This document shows, in pieces, positions 51,548 to 60,286 of a stretch of DNA of 64,000 nucleotides. Location of the stretch: positions 1 to 64,000 of the forward strand of contig DASZGY010000080.1 in NCBI GenBank assembly GCA_035938395.1, written 5' to 3'. The position numbers and the translations under genes are program-made. This DNA is from JALZAA01 sp035938395. Its GTDB lineage: Bacteria; Actinomycetota; Acidimicrobiia; IMCC26256; JACDBD01. The notes under the pieces were generated by a model, which did no database searches, was not told where the DNA came from, and was given only the letters and a program-made list of their open reading frames with translations. Every line of letters begins with the position of its first letter. Positions within the stretch are counted from its first letter, which is position 1.

Positions 51548-54307
51548 GTGGACCTGGTCGGTAACGCTCGGCCCGCCCTCCTCGGTCGAGAGATGGAGCG
51601 CGCCACGCTCGATGAGCTGCTCGACGATGCGCGTAATGGCCGGGGCGAGGCAATCGTCGTCTACGGCGAGCCCGGCATCGGCAAGACCGCGCTCTTGGAG
51701 TACATGATCGCGAGCGCGGGCGACTTCAAGGCGTTGCGCACCGTCGGCAACGAGGCCGAACGCGAGCTTCCATTCGCGGCGTTGCAGCAGCTTTGCGCGC
51801 CTGGTCTCACGGAGTTGTCGCAACTGCCCGAGCCGCAGCGCGAAGCGCTCAGCGTCACGTTCGGGCTTGTGTCCGGCGCACCGCCCGATCGCCTGCTCCT
51901 GAGCCTGGCCGTGCTGAGCTTGTTGTCGCAGCTCGCCGGCGAGCAACCTCTCCTGTGCGCTGTCGACGACACGCAGTGGCTCGACCGGGAATCCGCACAG
52001 GCGTTGGCCTTCGTCTCCCGGCGGCTGGCAACCGAGCCGATTGCGTTCGCGTTCGGAAGTCGAACGATCACTGATGAGATTCGCGGGCTGCGGACAATCG
52101 AGGTCGCTGAATTAGACCGTGCCGCTTCGTTCGCGCTGCTTCGCTCGGTGCTTCCTGATCGCGTGGACGACACCGTGCTGGAGCGCGTCGTCGCTGAGGC
52201 GCGCGGGAACCCACTCGCCTTGCTCGAGCTGCCGCGGGGCTTGGCCTCGGGGAAGCTCTACGGAGGATTCGCGCTTCCCGTCTCCGTTCCGATGGCTGAC
52301 CGTCTCGAGGAGAGCTTCCGCAGACGACTCGCCGGTCTGCCATCGCTATCCCGTCGCCTTCTGCTCGTCTCGGCGGCCGAACCGACGGGCGATCCCGCGC
52401 TTGTGTGGCGCGCGGCTGCGCAAGTCGGTGTCACCAGTTCCGCGGCAGAAGCGGTTGCAAATGAAGGCCTCCTGGACATGAACACGAAGGTCACATTCCG
52501 GCACCCGCTTGTACGGTCCGCTATCTACCATGCGGCGACACCCGAGGAACAACGCGACGCGCATCGCGCGCTTGCGGCGGCCACGGATCCTGCACTCGAC
52601 CCCGACCGCCGCGCTTGGCACCTCGCGCAGGCCGCGTCACATCCCGACGACGATGTCGCTGCAGAGTTGGAGCGCTCGGCCGGGCGTGCGCAAGCACGCG
52701 GCGGTTTGGCCGCGGCGGCCGCGTTCTTGGCGCGGTCCACCGAGTTGACCGTGGAGCCGGCGCTGCGCGCAAGCCGGGCGCTTGTCGCCGCGGAAGCGAA
52801 ACGCCAGGCCGGAGCACTCGACGACGCACTGGCGCTGGCCGCGATCGCTGAGCGCGGGCCGTTGGACGACTCGCAGCGAGCGCAGCTCGACGTTCTTCGC
52901 GCTCGCGTTTCGTTCGGATCAGACCGTGGAAGTGATGCGCCGACATTATTGCTGGGGGCCGCGCAACGACTGGAGCCGATCGACCCGAGCGAGGCGCGCA
53001 ACACGTACCTCGACGCGATCACGGCCGCGCTTTTTGCCAGCAAGCTCGCGGGGAAAAGCAACGCTCGTGAGGTCGCGAAGCTCGCGCTGGCAGCGCCGCG
53101 TCGTGCAGGAACTCCGCGCGCCGTCGACGACCTGCTCGACGGCCTGGCGCTGATGATCACCAAAGGGCCAACGACCGGCACGCCGGTCTTACAACAGGCA
53201 GTGGACGCGTTCTGCGGTTTCGACGTCAGCGACGAAGAACGCCTGCGTTGGTCGTGGCTCGCCGGTCGAATGGCCGGGTTCATCTGGGACTACAACAGCT
53301 GGGACGTGCTCACCGCGAGCCAGGTCCAGCTCGCTCGCGACGCCGGGGCCCTGTCTGTCCTGCCCCTCACCTTGAGTATCCGCGCCTCCGTGCATCTCTT
53401 CGCCGGCGAGCTCGACGTCGCGGCGTCGCTGGTCGATCGCGTCGAAGCCATTGCGGATGCGACCGACACTCGCACGGCCCCATACGCGGCGATCACGGTC
53501 GCGGCGTTCCGCGGTCGGGAGGTCGACGCGCGGGAGCTGATCGACACGAGCGCGAAAGAGTTCGTGTCAAGGGGCGAGGGTATGGGTCTCACCGTCACGC
53601 AATGGGCCGGTGCCGTGTTGTACAACGGACTCGCGCGCTATAACGACGCGTTCTCCGCAGCAGAGGCAGCACTCGAGGACCCCGACGACCTCGGGTTCTG
53701 GCCACTGGCGACGGTCGAATTCGTCGAGGCGGCGAGTCGGTCCGGACGCGCCGAGGCTGCGCGGCCGGCCCTCGACCGCCTCGAGGCAGCGACCTCGGCA
53801 AGTGGCGCGCCCTGGGGCGAGGCGATCGCCGCTCGATCGCGCGCGCTCCTGAGCGAAGGCGATGCCGCGGAGAGCCAATATCGCGACGCAATTGATCGTT
53901 TGACTCCTACGGTATTGCGCCTTGACCTCGCCCGTACTCATCTGGTGTATGGCGAGTGGCTGCGCCGCGTTCGTCGCAACGTCGACGCCCGCGAGCAGCT
54001 GCGTAGCGCGCACGGGCTCTTCAGCGACTTCGGCATGGCAGCCTTCGCGGAACGAGCACGTGTCGAGCTGCGCGCAACCGGCGAGCACGCGCGTACACGC
54101 TCCGTTGAGACAAGCAACCAGCTCACGCCACAAGAGGGACAAATCGCGCAGCTCGTCGCCGATGGTGCGACGAACAAAGAGATTGCAACCCAGCTGTTCA
54201 TTACGCCGCGCACCGTCGAATACCACCTACGCAAAGTCTTTCGCAAGGTCGGCGTGAGGTCCCGAACGCAGCTGGCCCGCCACGTCCTGGAGTCGAAGTC
54301 GCGGTGA
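51548..54307 (+). CDS. LuxR-family transcriptional regulator with AAA ATPase domain (LAL type)
   Basis: A 919-residue regulator. The GTG at 51548 is chosen because it opens directly into LLGREMERATLDELL, the normal start of this family; the frame upstream is not protein-like. A nucleotide-binding domain has the Walker A GEPGIGKT at residues 40-47 and Walker B LLCAVDDTQWLD near 140. A long helical TPR-like middle follows. The final 60 residues are the LuxR helix-turn-helix (LTPQEGQIAQLVADGATNKEIATQLFITPRTVEYHLRKVF). Such regulators sense small molecules such as sugars or inducers and activate nearby genes. The 21-bp motif occurs on both sides of this gene, which makes it the natural candidate to bind it. 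Confidence 0.9.
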   Translation: MDLVGNARPALLGREMERATLDELLDDARNGRGEAIVVYGEPGIGKTALLEYMIASAGDFKALRTVGNEAERELPFAALQQLCAPGLTELSQLPEPQREALSVTFGLVSGAPPDRLLLSLAVLSLLSQLAGEQPLLCAVDDTQWLDRESAQALAFVSRRLATEPIAFAFGSRTITDEIRGLRTIEVAELDRAASFALLRSVLPDRVDDTVLERVVAEARGNPLALLELPRGLASGKLYGGFALPVSVPMADRLEESFRRRLAGLPSLSRRLLLVSAAEPTGDPALVWRAAAQVGVTSSAAEAVANEGLLDMNTKVTFRHPLVRSAIYHAATPEEQRDAHRALAAATDPALDPDRRAWHLAQAASHPDDDVAAELERSAGRAQARGGLAAAAAFLARSTELTVEPALRASRALVAAEAKRQAGALDDALALAAIAERGPLDDSQRAQLDVLRARVSFGSDRGSDAPTLLLGAAQRLEPIDPSEARNTYLDAITAALFASKLAGKSNAREVAKLALAAPRRAGTPRAVDDLLDGLALMITKGPTTGTPVLQQAVDAFCGFDVSDEERLRWSWLAGRMAGFIWDYNSWDVLTASQVQLARDAGALSVLPLTLSIRASVHLFAGELDVAASLVDRVEAIADATDTRTAPYAAITVAAFRGREVDARELIDTSAKEFVSRGEGMGLTVTQWAGAVLYNGLARYNDAFSAAEAALEDPDDLGFWPLATVEFVEAASRSGRAEAARPALDRLEAATSASGAPWGEAIAARSRALLSEGDAAESQYRDAIDRLTPTVLRLDLARTHLVYGEWLRRVRRNVDAREQLRSAHGLFSDFGMAAFAERARVELRATGEHARTRSVETSNQLTPQEGQIAQLVADGATNKEIATQLFITPRTVEYHLRKVFRKVGVRSRTQLARHVLESKSR

Positions 54308-54400
54308 TCGCCGGCGGGCGGCGTAGGACGTCAACAGCGTTCTGATCGTCGAACGCGCGGTCAGACCAGTCTCACGCGCCGACTCGCCCTGTAGCTCCTG

Positions 54401-54437
54401 GACTGTGGATTCCTTGGATGCGACCGGTGAGGAAAAC
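54401..54437 (+). promoter_or_regulatory. Copy 2 of a shared regulatory motif (upstream of the isochorismatase)
   Basis: The plus strand carries the same 21-base sequence as at 51427-51447 (there on the minus strand), followed after ten bases by GAAAAC-n-CG-n-AC. It lies 64 bp upstream of the isochorismatase start at 54485. Seen together, the copies form a mirror-image pair around the LuxR gene, 2.95 kb apart. Confidence 0.7.
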
Positions 54438-54484
54438 GCGCACCCTGGTCGAGCACATCGCAATCCGTCCACTGGAGAATGCAG

Positions 54485-55099
54485 ATGACGAGCGAGCCCA
54501 TGCGCGATCCGGTAACCGACCACCTACTTACTCCGCGGAATGCCGCACTGGTCGTCATCGACTACCAGCCCGATCAGATGCAGGTGATGACCTCGATGGA
54601 TCGAGAGGTGTTGGTAGACAACATGGTGTCGGTCGCGCGCCTCGCCTCGACGTACGACCTCCCGGTCGTCCTGTCGACGGTCAACGCCGCGAACGGACAG
54701 GGGAACACGCTGCCCGAGATCAAGGCCGCGCTGCCGGACACGCCCGAAATCGACCGCACGACGATGAACGCCTGGGAGGACATCGAGTTCCGACAGGCCG
54801 TCGAAGCGACCGGCCGCAAGAAGCTCATCATGACCGCGCTATGGACCGAGATCTGTCTCACGTTCCCGACGCTCGATGCGTTGCGTGACGGGTTCGAGAT
54901 CTACCCGGTCGTTGACGCCGTCGGCGGGACGTCGCCCGAGGCGCACCGCGCCGGCCTCGAACGCATCGCGCAGGCCGGAGCACTACCGATCAGCTGGGTC
55001 GGACTCGCCGGCGAGCTGCAGCGCGACTGGGCGCGCGCGGACACCGTCGGCGAGCTCGTCGACATCGTGCTGACGACCCGCCTCCTCGCGGCCGCTTGA
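54485..55099 (+). CDS. Isochorismatase-family cysteine hydrolase (YcaC-like)
   Basis: A 204-residue protein. The ATG at 54485 is used because GGAGA is seven bases upstream; an ATG at 54479 adds two residues. The triad is visible: D26 (VVIDYQPDQ), K112 or K113 (GRKKLIM) and C124 (TEICLTF). The DA-GGTSPEAH loop follows. YcaC-like members hydrolyse amides or related bonds; some act on nicotinamide or carbamoyl compounds. The upstream 21-bp motif links it to the LuxR regulator. The MDR gene at 55310 follows in the same direction. Confidence 0.88.
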   Translation: MTSEPMRDPVTDHLLTPRNAALVVIDYQPDQMQVMTSMDREVLVDNMVSVARLASTYDLPVVLSTVNAANGQGNTLPEIKAALPDTPEIDRTTMNAWEDIEFRQAVEATGRKKLIMTALWTEICLTFPTLDALRDGFEIYPVVDAVGGTSPEAHRAGLERIAQAGALPISWVGLAGELQRDWARADTVGELVDIVLTTRLLAAA

Positions 55100-55118
55100 G
55101 CACGCAGGAATCGGAGCC

Positions 55119-55331
55119 ATGGAGCTGAACGTGAACGGCTCAATCGTGCACGCCGATGGCGGGCACACGACGACGTTCACCGGCAACCGAATCGGTCGGC
55201 TGTCACACCGCAAGTCCGGACGATTCAGGCCGAAGCCGGCGACGAACCCTTCGAGGTCTGAGCTCGTCGCCTTCGTGGTCTCTCGACAAGCGACGCTTGG
55301 AGGATCGGCGTGCCGAAAGCTGTTGTCCTGA
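55119..55331 (+). CDS. Doubtful small ORF (70 residues)
   Basis: A short frame beginning MELNVNGSIVHAD, which recalls the start of [2Fe-2S] subunits of molybdenum hydroxylases, but it lacks any Fe-S cysteines and the rest (RKSGRFRPKPATNPSRSEL) is not like one. It runs 22 bases into the next gene. There is a purine-rich GGAG just upstream. I think it is either a remnant or chance; kept because it fills the gap between two genes. Confidence 0.2.
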   Translation: MELNVNGSIVHADGGHTTTFTGNRIGRLSHRKSGRFRPKPATNPSRSELVAFVVSRQATLGGSACRKLLS

Positions 55332-56221
55332 CGAAATACGGACCTCCGGACGTCCTCGTCTGGAAGGACGTAGCTCTGCCCGAGCCTGGTCCGCGCCAAG
55401 TGCGCATCCGAGTCAAGTGCGCGGGCGTGAGTCCCACGGATCCGAAGATCCGCCGCGGTGACGTTCAGGCCGTGTTTCGCCTTCCCGCCAACGCAGTGCT
55501 CGGCTTTGAGGCGGCAGGTGTCGTCGACGCGCTCGGTTCGTCGGTCGAAGGGGTCAAGAACGGCGACGAAGTCGCGTGCCTCTTGCCCGATCTGGGCGGC
55601 TACGCCGAATACGCGCTCACTTCTTCATGGACCCGGAAGCCCCCTGACGTGAGTTGGAGCGATGCGGCCGCCCTCCCCTCCTCGGCAGAAGCCGCAGTGC
55701 GTGTCCTCGAGCAGCTCGGGCTCACCGGCGGCGAGACACTCCTCATTCTCGGCGCCGCCGGTTCGGTCGGGATGATCGCAGCTCAGCTTGCCGTCTCCCG
55801 CGGCGCAACGGTTCTCGGCGCCGCAGCGCCACGAGACCACGAGCTGGTGCGCGACCTCGGTGCCGATCCCGTCAGCTACGGACCGGGGTTGGCTGATCGG
55901 GTGCGCGAGACCGTCGCGTCGGTCGACGCTGTGCTCGACGCGGCGGGAAAAGGAGAGCTCAAGGAGGCCGTCGATCTTGCTGGCGGTCCGGCGCGCGTCG
56001 TCACCCTGGCTGATGAGCATGCCGCCGACCTGGGTGTCGCGTTCTCCGCATTTACACCCGACCGTGCACCCGAAGCTCTCGATCAGACCATGTCCCTCTT
56101 AGCTAGGGGCGCTCTTCGCCTCCGTCGCCAGCACCATCTACCTCTTGAGCGAGCTGCTGAGGCGCACCAGCTTCTCGAGAGCGGTGACGCCCACGAAAAG
56201 GTCATCCTCGATGCCCCGTGA
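55310..56221 (+). CDS. Medium-chain dehydrogenase, quinone-reductase type (second copy)
   Basis: A 303-residue MDR protein from the GTG at 55310, with GGAGGA five bases upstream. The N-terminal part has CAGVSPTDPKIRRGD and GFEAAGVVDALGS; the NADPH motif is LGAAGSVGMIAAQLA. It lacks zinc ligands. It belongs to the same broad family as the gene at 50359 but is a distant paralogue. It is followed by the epoxide-hydrolase gene on the same strand, about 100 bp away. Confidence 0.87.
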   Translation: MPKAVVLTKYGPPDVLVWKDVALPEPGPRQVRIRVKCAGVSPTDPKIRRGDVQAVFRLPANAVLGFEAAGVVDALGSSVEGVKNGDEVACLLPDLGGYAEYALTSSWTRKPPDVSWSDAAALPSSAEAAVRVLEQLGLTGGETLLILGAAGSVGMIAAQLAVSRGATVLGAAAPRDHELVRDLGADPVSYGPGLADRVRETVASVDAVLDAAGKGELKEAVDLAGGPARVVTLADEHAADLGVAFSAFTPDRAPEALDQTMSLLARGALRLRRQHHLPLERAAEAHQLLESGDAHEKVILDAP

Positions 56222-56325
56222 CGCCAGCCCGCTTGCCGCTGGTCCCTCCTACTCCGTCGCCAGCGCCTGCTCGCCATGGCCGACGCCGCCAAAGCTTCAC
56301 AGCGTTCGACCGCAGGAGGAGCCAG

Positions 56326-56709
56326 ATGGAGAGCCCGATCGAGGTGGTGCGCAGATTTTGCGCCGCGTGGTCCGACGACAAAGCGGCCGGCGACCTGGCG
56401 GCATTCTTTACCGACCACGCCGTCTACCACAACATCCCGCTGGCACCGGTTGTCGGCAGGGAGGCCATCGCCAACACGATCGCAACGTTCATCCGCCCGG
56501 GCCCGCCAGGCATCGAGAGCATCGAGTTCCGCGTCATCAACATCGCAGCCGATGGCCCGGTCGTGATGACTGAGCGGGTGGACGCCTTCAAGCTCCCCGA
56601 CACGTCATTTGAGCTGCCAGTCATGGGAACTTTCGAGGTCAGCGACGGCAAAATCAACGCCTGGCGGGACTATTTCGACATGAACCAGTTCACCAGCCAG
56701 ATGGGATAA
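56326..56709 (+). CDS. Limonene-1,2-epoxide hydrolase family protein
   Basis: A 127-residue NTF2-fold protein from the ATG at 56326, with AGGAGG eight bases upstream. The catalytic residues of limonene-1,2-epoxide hydrolase are all present: R84-x-D86 (TERVDAF) and D115 in AWRDYFDMN. Y34 and N36 (VYHNIP) fit the tyrosine and asparagine that hold the water. It should open an epoxide. The neighbours are an MDR reductase before it and an MFS exporter after it. A role in terpene-epoxide handling is possible but not proven. Confidence 0.82.
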   Translation: MESPIEVVRRFCAAWSDDKAAGDLAAFFTDHAVYHNIPLAPVVGREAIANTIATFIRPGPPGIESIEFRVINIAADGPVVMTERVDAFKLPDTSFELPVMGTFEVSDGKINAWRDYFDMNQFTSQMG

Positions 56710-56780
56710 GGCTTGAACCCACAATGAGTACTCGAGCTTGAAGCGGCTCCGAATCGATCGCAACACGTGATCGCGTAATT

Positions 56781-56796
56781 CCCGCAAGATTGCGGG
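56781..56796. other. Small hairpin in the leader before the MFS gene
   Basis: CCCGCA-AGAT-TGCGGG is a perfect 6-bp stem with a 4-base loop, 71 bp after the epoxide hydrolase stop and 15 bp before the MFS start. It could end the upstream message or affect translation of the exporter. There is no T run. Confidence 0.35.
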
Positions 56797-56811
56797 TGCG
56801 CGGGCCGGGGA

Positions 56812-58308
56812 GTGCAAGTGCTGATCCCAAGTGGAGAGCTCCGGTTCGGTTCTGCGGCCGGGCGTTGGGTGATCGCGGCCTCGGTCTTGGGCTCCGGGAT
56901 CGCGGCAATCGATGCCACGGTGGTTGGTGTCGCGCTTCCGACGATCGGTCGCGAGTTTCACATCGGTGTGGCCGGCCTCCAGTGGGTTGTGAGTGGTTAC
57001 TTTCTCACCCTCGCGTCGTTCTTGCTCCTGAGCGGTTCGCTCAGCGACCGCTTCGGCCGAAAGCGACTGTTCGGTATCGGAGTGATCGGCTTTGCCGTCG
57101 CGTCCGCGGCTTGTGGCCTAGCCCCGAGTGCTGGCTTCCTTATCGCTATGCGCGTGCTCCAAGGGATCGGTGGTGCCCTCCTGGTCACTGGGAGCCTCGC
57201 CATCCTCGAGGCGTCGTTTGCTCCGAGCGACCGGGGCGCAGCGATCGGAGCGTGGGCAGGTCTCGGTGCGGTGGCCACTGCGGTCGGGCCGCTGCTGGGC
57301 GGATATCTGATCTCGGCGGCTTCGTGGCGTTGGATCTTCTTCCTCAACGTCCCCGTCGCCGTGATCGTGCTCTTCGTCGCCGTCCGCCACGTTCCCGAGT
57401 CAAAAGATCCCAACGCGGCGCGTCACATCGACGTGGCCGGCGCGAGTTTGGCCGTCGTCGGGCTCGGCGCGATCGCGTTCGCGCTGATCGAAGGGCCAGG
57501 GCTCGGGTGGTCTTCCATCGAGGTCGTCGCCGCGCTGGCGTTGGCGATCGGGGCCTTGGGAACTTTCGCCTTCGTTGAACTGCGGAGCCCGCAGCCCCTG
57601 CTCCCGTTAGGAATGTTTCGCCAGCGCCAGTTCAGCTCGACCAACGCGATCACATTCCTGATGTTCGCGAGTGTCGGAGGTGCGTTCTTCCTGCTCCCCG
57701 TGCAACTGCAAATCGGCTCGGGTTACTCGCCCCTCCAAGCTGGGGCGGCACTTCTTCCCGTCACGATCATCGAGCTCGTCTTTTCGGTTCGCTCGGGACG
57801 TCTGGCATCCAGGATCGGACCCCGACTGCAGCTGATCGCCGGACCCTTCATCTTCGGTGCCAGTCTCGTATTACTCACCCGAATCACTGACGGTCGCGGC
57901 TATCTCGTCTCTGTCCTACCGGCGATGATCGTGATGGGGATCGGCGTCGCAACCTTCGTCGCGCCCCTCACCGCCACCGTCATGGGGTCCGCGGCGCCAG
58001 AACGCGCCGGCCTGGCTTCCGCCATCAACAACGACGTCGCCCGAATCGGCAGCTTGATCGCGGTGTCCGTGCTCCCCGCGATCGCCGGCATCACCGGGAC
58101 CACCTACCTGCACCCGGCCGAGCTGGCGGCTGGATTCCGCACCGCAATGATCGTGTCAGCCATCGGATGTGGGCTCGCCGGGATCCTCGCCACGCTGACC
58201 ATCACGAATCCAGTGCGCCGAGCTGAACCCTCAACCCCGTACGCGCACTGCGCGATCGATGCCCCGCCGCTCCGGGTCAGCATCCCAGAGGTCGCCCGTG
58301 AACGCTGA
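56812..58308 (+). CDS. MFS drug-efflux transporter (DHA2/EmrB-QacA type)
   Basis: A 498-residue membrane protein with about fourteen helices. The markers are IDATVVGVALPTIG in helix 1, GSLSDRFGRKRLFGIG after helix 2, RVLQGIGGALLVTGS and the antiporter motif GAVATAVGPLLGGYL in helix 5. It would export small hydrophobic molecules with proton exchange. The GTG at 56812 is used; the next GTG two codons on is possible. A C-terminal tail of about 30 residues is unusual but not striking. Confidence 0.92.
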   Translation: MQVLIPSGELRFGSAAGRWVIAASVLGSGIAAIDATVVGVALPTIGREFHIGVAGLQWVVSGYFLTLASFLLLSGSLSDRFGRKRLFGIGVIGFAVASAACGLAPSAGFLIAMRVLQGIGGALLVTGSLAILEASFAPSDRGAAIGAWAGLGAVATAVGPLLGGYLISAASWRWIFFLNVPVAVIVLFVAVRHVPESKDPNAARHIDVAGASLAVVGLGAIAFALIEGPGLGWSSIEVVAALALAIGALGTFAFVELRSPQPLLPLGMFRQRQFSSTNAITFLMFASVGGAFFLLPVQLQIGSGYSPLQAGAALLPVTIIELVFSVRSGRLASRIGPRLQLIAGPFIFGASLVLLTRITDGRGYLVSVLPAMIVMGIGVATFVAPLTATVMGSAAPERAGLASAINNDVARIGSLIAVSVLPAIAGITGTTYLHPAELAAGFRTAMIVSAIGCGLAGILATLTITNPVRRAEPSTPYAHCAIDAPPLRVSIPEVARER

Positions 58309-58364
58309 CCGTGCACCGGGCGCGAACACCGAAGCCAGCGGACGCATTGCCGCAGTTCTTCCCG

Positions 58365-59048
58365 TCATGCGCGCCGTTCGGGATGTCGAGGTTCTTGACC
58401 ATCGGTATCGGCACCCCCCTGTCGCCGGTGCCCGAGAAATTCTCCCCGGGCGAGGGCGACCGCTTGGACGCGGTTCGTGACGTCGAGCTTGGAGAACAGG
58501 CTGCGAAGTTGCGACTTGATTGTGTTCTCGCTGAGAAACAGGTGACTGCCCAGCTGGCGGTTGGTCATTCCCGTGGGCAAAAGCGCCAGAAGCTCGCTCT
58601 CCCGTTCGGTGAGCTTCACGGCGCGACCGGGCCAGCCCAGCTCAGGAATTATCGTGGCGCGCTGCGAACGCTTGAGCGACATCACCTGCTCACCGCGTGC
58701 GGCTTTCCGGATGCCATCGACGATTTGTGCCGCCGGGCTTGCCTTGGAGATGAATCCTCGAGCGCCGGCCTGCATGACGCCGTTCGCGAGTGCAGCGTCG
58801 TTGGAGAAGCTGAACACGACGACCGCCCCGTTTCCAGGGTCCGAACTGAGCTCCCGGACCCGCTCCCGTAACGCCCCAGCCTCGCCGTAAGTGTCGAAGA
58901 GGGTCACATCGACGGTCCGCTCCGGGGTCGCACGGACGTCGAGCTCGACCACCCGAATACCCGGCGCGTACGGCCGCAAAAGCGCTCGCAGACCCTCGAG
59001 CACGAGCTCAAAGTCGTTGACCAGGGCGACCCGGATGCTTTCGTGCAT
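58365..59048 (-). CDS. NarL/LuxR-family response regulator
   Basis: A 227-residue regulator: receiver at residues 6-125 with phospho-acceptor D52 (VTLFDTYGE), N11/D12 in the acidic pocket, and a late K in GFISKAS. The C-terminal LuxR domain is LTERESELLALLPTGMTNRQLGSHLFLSENTIKSQLRSLF. No histidine kinase is in the neighbourhood. It is convergent with the MFS gene, 56 bp apart. A tail of 15-20 residues after the DNA-binding domain is rich in Arg, Gly and Gln. Confidence 0.85.
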   Translation of the reverse strand: MHESIRVALVNDFELVLEGLRALLRPYAPGIRVVELDVRATPERTVDVTLFDTYGEAGALRERVRELSSDPGNGAVVVFSFSNDAALANGVMQAGARGFISKASPAAQIVDGIRKAARGEQVMSLKRSQRATIIPELGWPGRAVKLTERESELLALLPTGMTNRQLGSHLFLSENTIKSQLRSLFSKLDVTNRVQAVALARGEFLGHRRQGGADTDGQEPRHPERRA

Positions 59049-59263
59049 GCACCGAGCATGCTCTCCCCGCTGACCGACTGAAACACCCGATCGGGTGATT
59101 GAGGACCGCCGCTGCCGGCGCGACCATCACCTTCCTCGCGGAGAGTTCGTGAACGGCTCCATGCGCCCGTGGCCGCGACGCGTGCGCCACCGGTTCAGAC
59201 CGTGAGCTGGTCCGAAACCACTCATGTCCGAACTGCACCGTTCAGAAGGGTTGGCCGCGCTCG

Positions 59264-59626
59264 ATGACTCGACAAGGCACAAGCTCGCCGGGCCGCAGAT
59301 CCGAGATCTCCGATGACCTCTTGCGATTCGAGTTCGCTCGAACCCGCTCGGCAGAAACTCTCTACGTGACCGGCGAACTCGATGTCAGCACCGCGCCAGC
59401 CCTCGAACGCGCGGTAGCCCGGACACTGGACGGGCAAGGCGGCGAGTTCCGTATCGACGTCCGACGCATGACCTTTATGGACTCCACGGGCGCCCAGGCG
59501 CTCCTGCGCCTACACCGACGGATCACGGGCTTGGGCCGGCGGCTGGTGATCGTCTCGCCGACCCGGCAAGTGCGCTTGGTGCTCGAGATCCTAGGGCTCG
59601 ACCAACTCATCGACGTTCGGCGATAG
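59264..59626 (+). CDS. STAS-domain anti-sigma factor antagonist
   Basis: A 120-residue STAS protein from the ATG at 59264. The fold strands LYVTGELDVSTAPALERAV and FRIDVRRMTFMDSTGAQAL carry the phosphorylatable S74 in MDSTG, as in RsbV and SpoIIAA. LVIVSPTRQVRLVLEILG follows. It should bind an anti-sigma kinase when unphosphorylated and so free a stress sigma factor. No classic RsbW is adjacent; the closest protein is the ATPase-acetyltransferase fusion 0.9 kb away. Confidence 0.88.
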   Translation: MTRQGTSSPGRRSEISDDLLRFEFARTRSAETLYVTGELDVSTAPALERAVARTLDGQGGEFRIDVRRMTFMDSTGAQALLRLHRRITGLGRRLVIVSPTRQVRLVLEILGLDQLIDVRR

Positions 59627-59827
59627 GAGCAGCAGGAGATCGAGCTTGGTGGACTCCGCATCGAGCGAGGTTGCCCGACATCCGTACGCGATTTGGCGGG
59701 CGTTGTCGAGCCCTCCAGATGCGTCCGGTTTGGCTGCGATGACCGACACGCGGCGGTACGGCGGAGAGTGTCCGACGTTTCTCGGAGTCATGCAACGGGA
59801 AGGCACCCATCCGACCAAGGAGGTCCC

Positions 59828-59902
59828 GTGTATATCGGTATTGGAACTCTGGTGTTCATACTGCTGATCCTCTTGATCGTCTGGGTGGTGCGGCGCGCGT
59901 AG
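59828..59902 (+). CDS. 24-residue hydrophobic membrane peptide
   Basis: A very short gene with a GTG start and a near-perfect ribosome site AAGGAGG four bases upstream. The product is YIGIGTLVFILLILLIVWVV with an RRA end: one membrane helix and a basic tail. Actinobacteria carry similar tiny hydrophobic proteins next to stress genes. It precedes the GlsB-like gene by 93 bp on the same strand. Reading the strong site as a real start is an inference. Confidence 0.6.
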   Translation: MYIGIGTLVFILLILLIVWVVRRA

Positions 59903-59939
59903 AACCGGCCGCGAAACGCACGAGGTGAGCGTCCAAAGA

Positions 59940-59956
59940 CCGACTCCGATAGTCGG
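59940..59956. other. Hairpin between two small membrane-protein genes
   Basis: CCGACT-CCGAT-AGTCGG is a perfect 6-bp stem with a 5-base loop, 37 bp after the 24-residue gene and 39 bp before the GlsB-like gene. It could end the first message. Confidence 0.35.
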
Positions 59957-59995
59957 CGGTTGACCGGCGCCACTGTTCCCCAAAGGAGGAGCGAC

Positions 59996-60286
59996 ATGAT
60001 CGGCGCTCTCATCCTCGGCCTTGTCGCAGGCGGTTTGGCGCGCTTGGTGATGCCAAACGACGCCTTCGAGCACCTTGAGGGCTGGAAGTCATGGGTGGTG
60101 ACGATCGTGCTCGGCCTCGTTGGCGCGTTCGTGGGATGGCTCATTTTCACGGGACTCTTCGGGGTCGGTGACACCGACGTCTTCGACCTCGGCGGCCTCA
60201 TCGGTGCGATTATCGGGTCGATCCTCGTGCTGATCGTGGTGGGCTTTGTTCTGCGCCGGACGCGGCGTTTTGAACGGTGGGAGTAG
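59996..60286 (+). CDS. GlsB/YeaQ/YmgE family stress-response membrane protein
   Basis: A 96-residue protein from the ATG at 59996, with AAAGGAGGAG five bases upstream, which decides the start over the longer frame. Three helices (IGALILGLVAGGLARLVMP, VVTIVLGLVGAFVGWLIF, LIGAIIGSILVLIVVGFVL) with Gly-rich faces match the transglycosylase-associated/GlsB family, induced by stress in many bacteria. The role is unknown; it may alter the membrane or help lipoprotein export. It is part of the STAS-centred group. Confidence 0.88.
   Translation: MIGALILGLVAGGLARLVMPNDAFEHLEGWKSWVVTIVLGLVGAFVGWLIFTGLFGVGDTDVFDLGGLIGAIIGSILVLIVVGFVLRRTRRFERWE

Noticed and set aside
55119..55331. Possible [2Fe-2S] hydroxylase subunit start (MELNVNG)
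   Set aside because: Similarity covers fewer than 12 residues and all cluster cysteines are missing; listed only as a doubtful small frame.
59728..59759. SigB-type promoter (GTTT ... GGGTA) ahead of the 24-residue membrane gene
   Set aside because: The GTTT and CGGTAC elements are about 22 bp apart and the -10 is imperfect, so spacing is outside the usual range.
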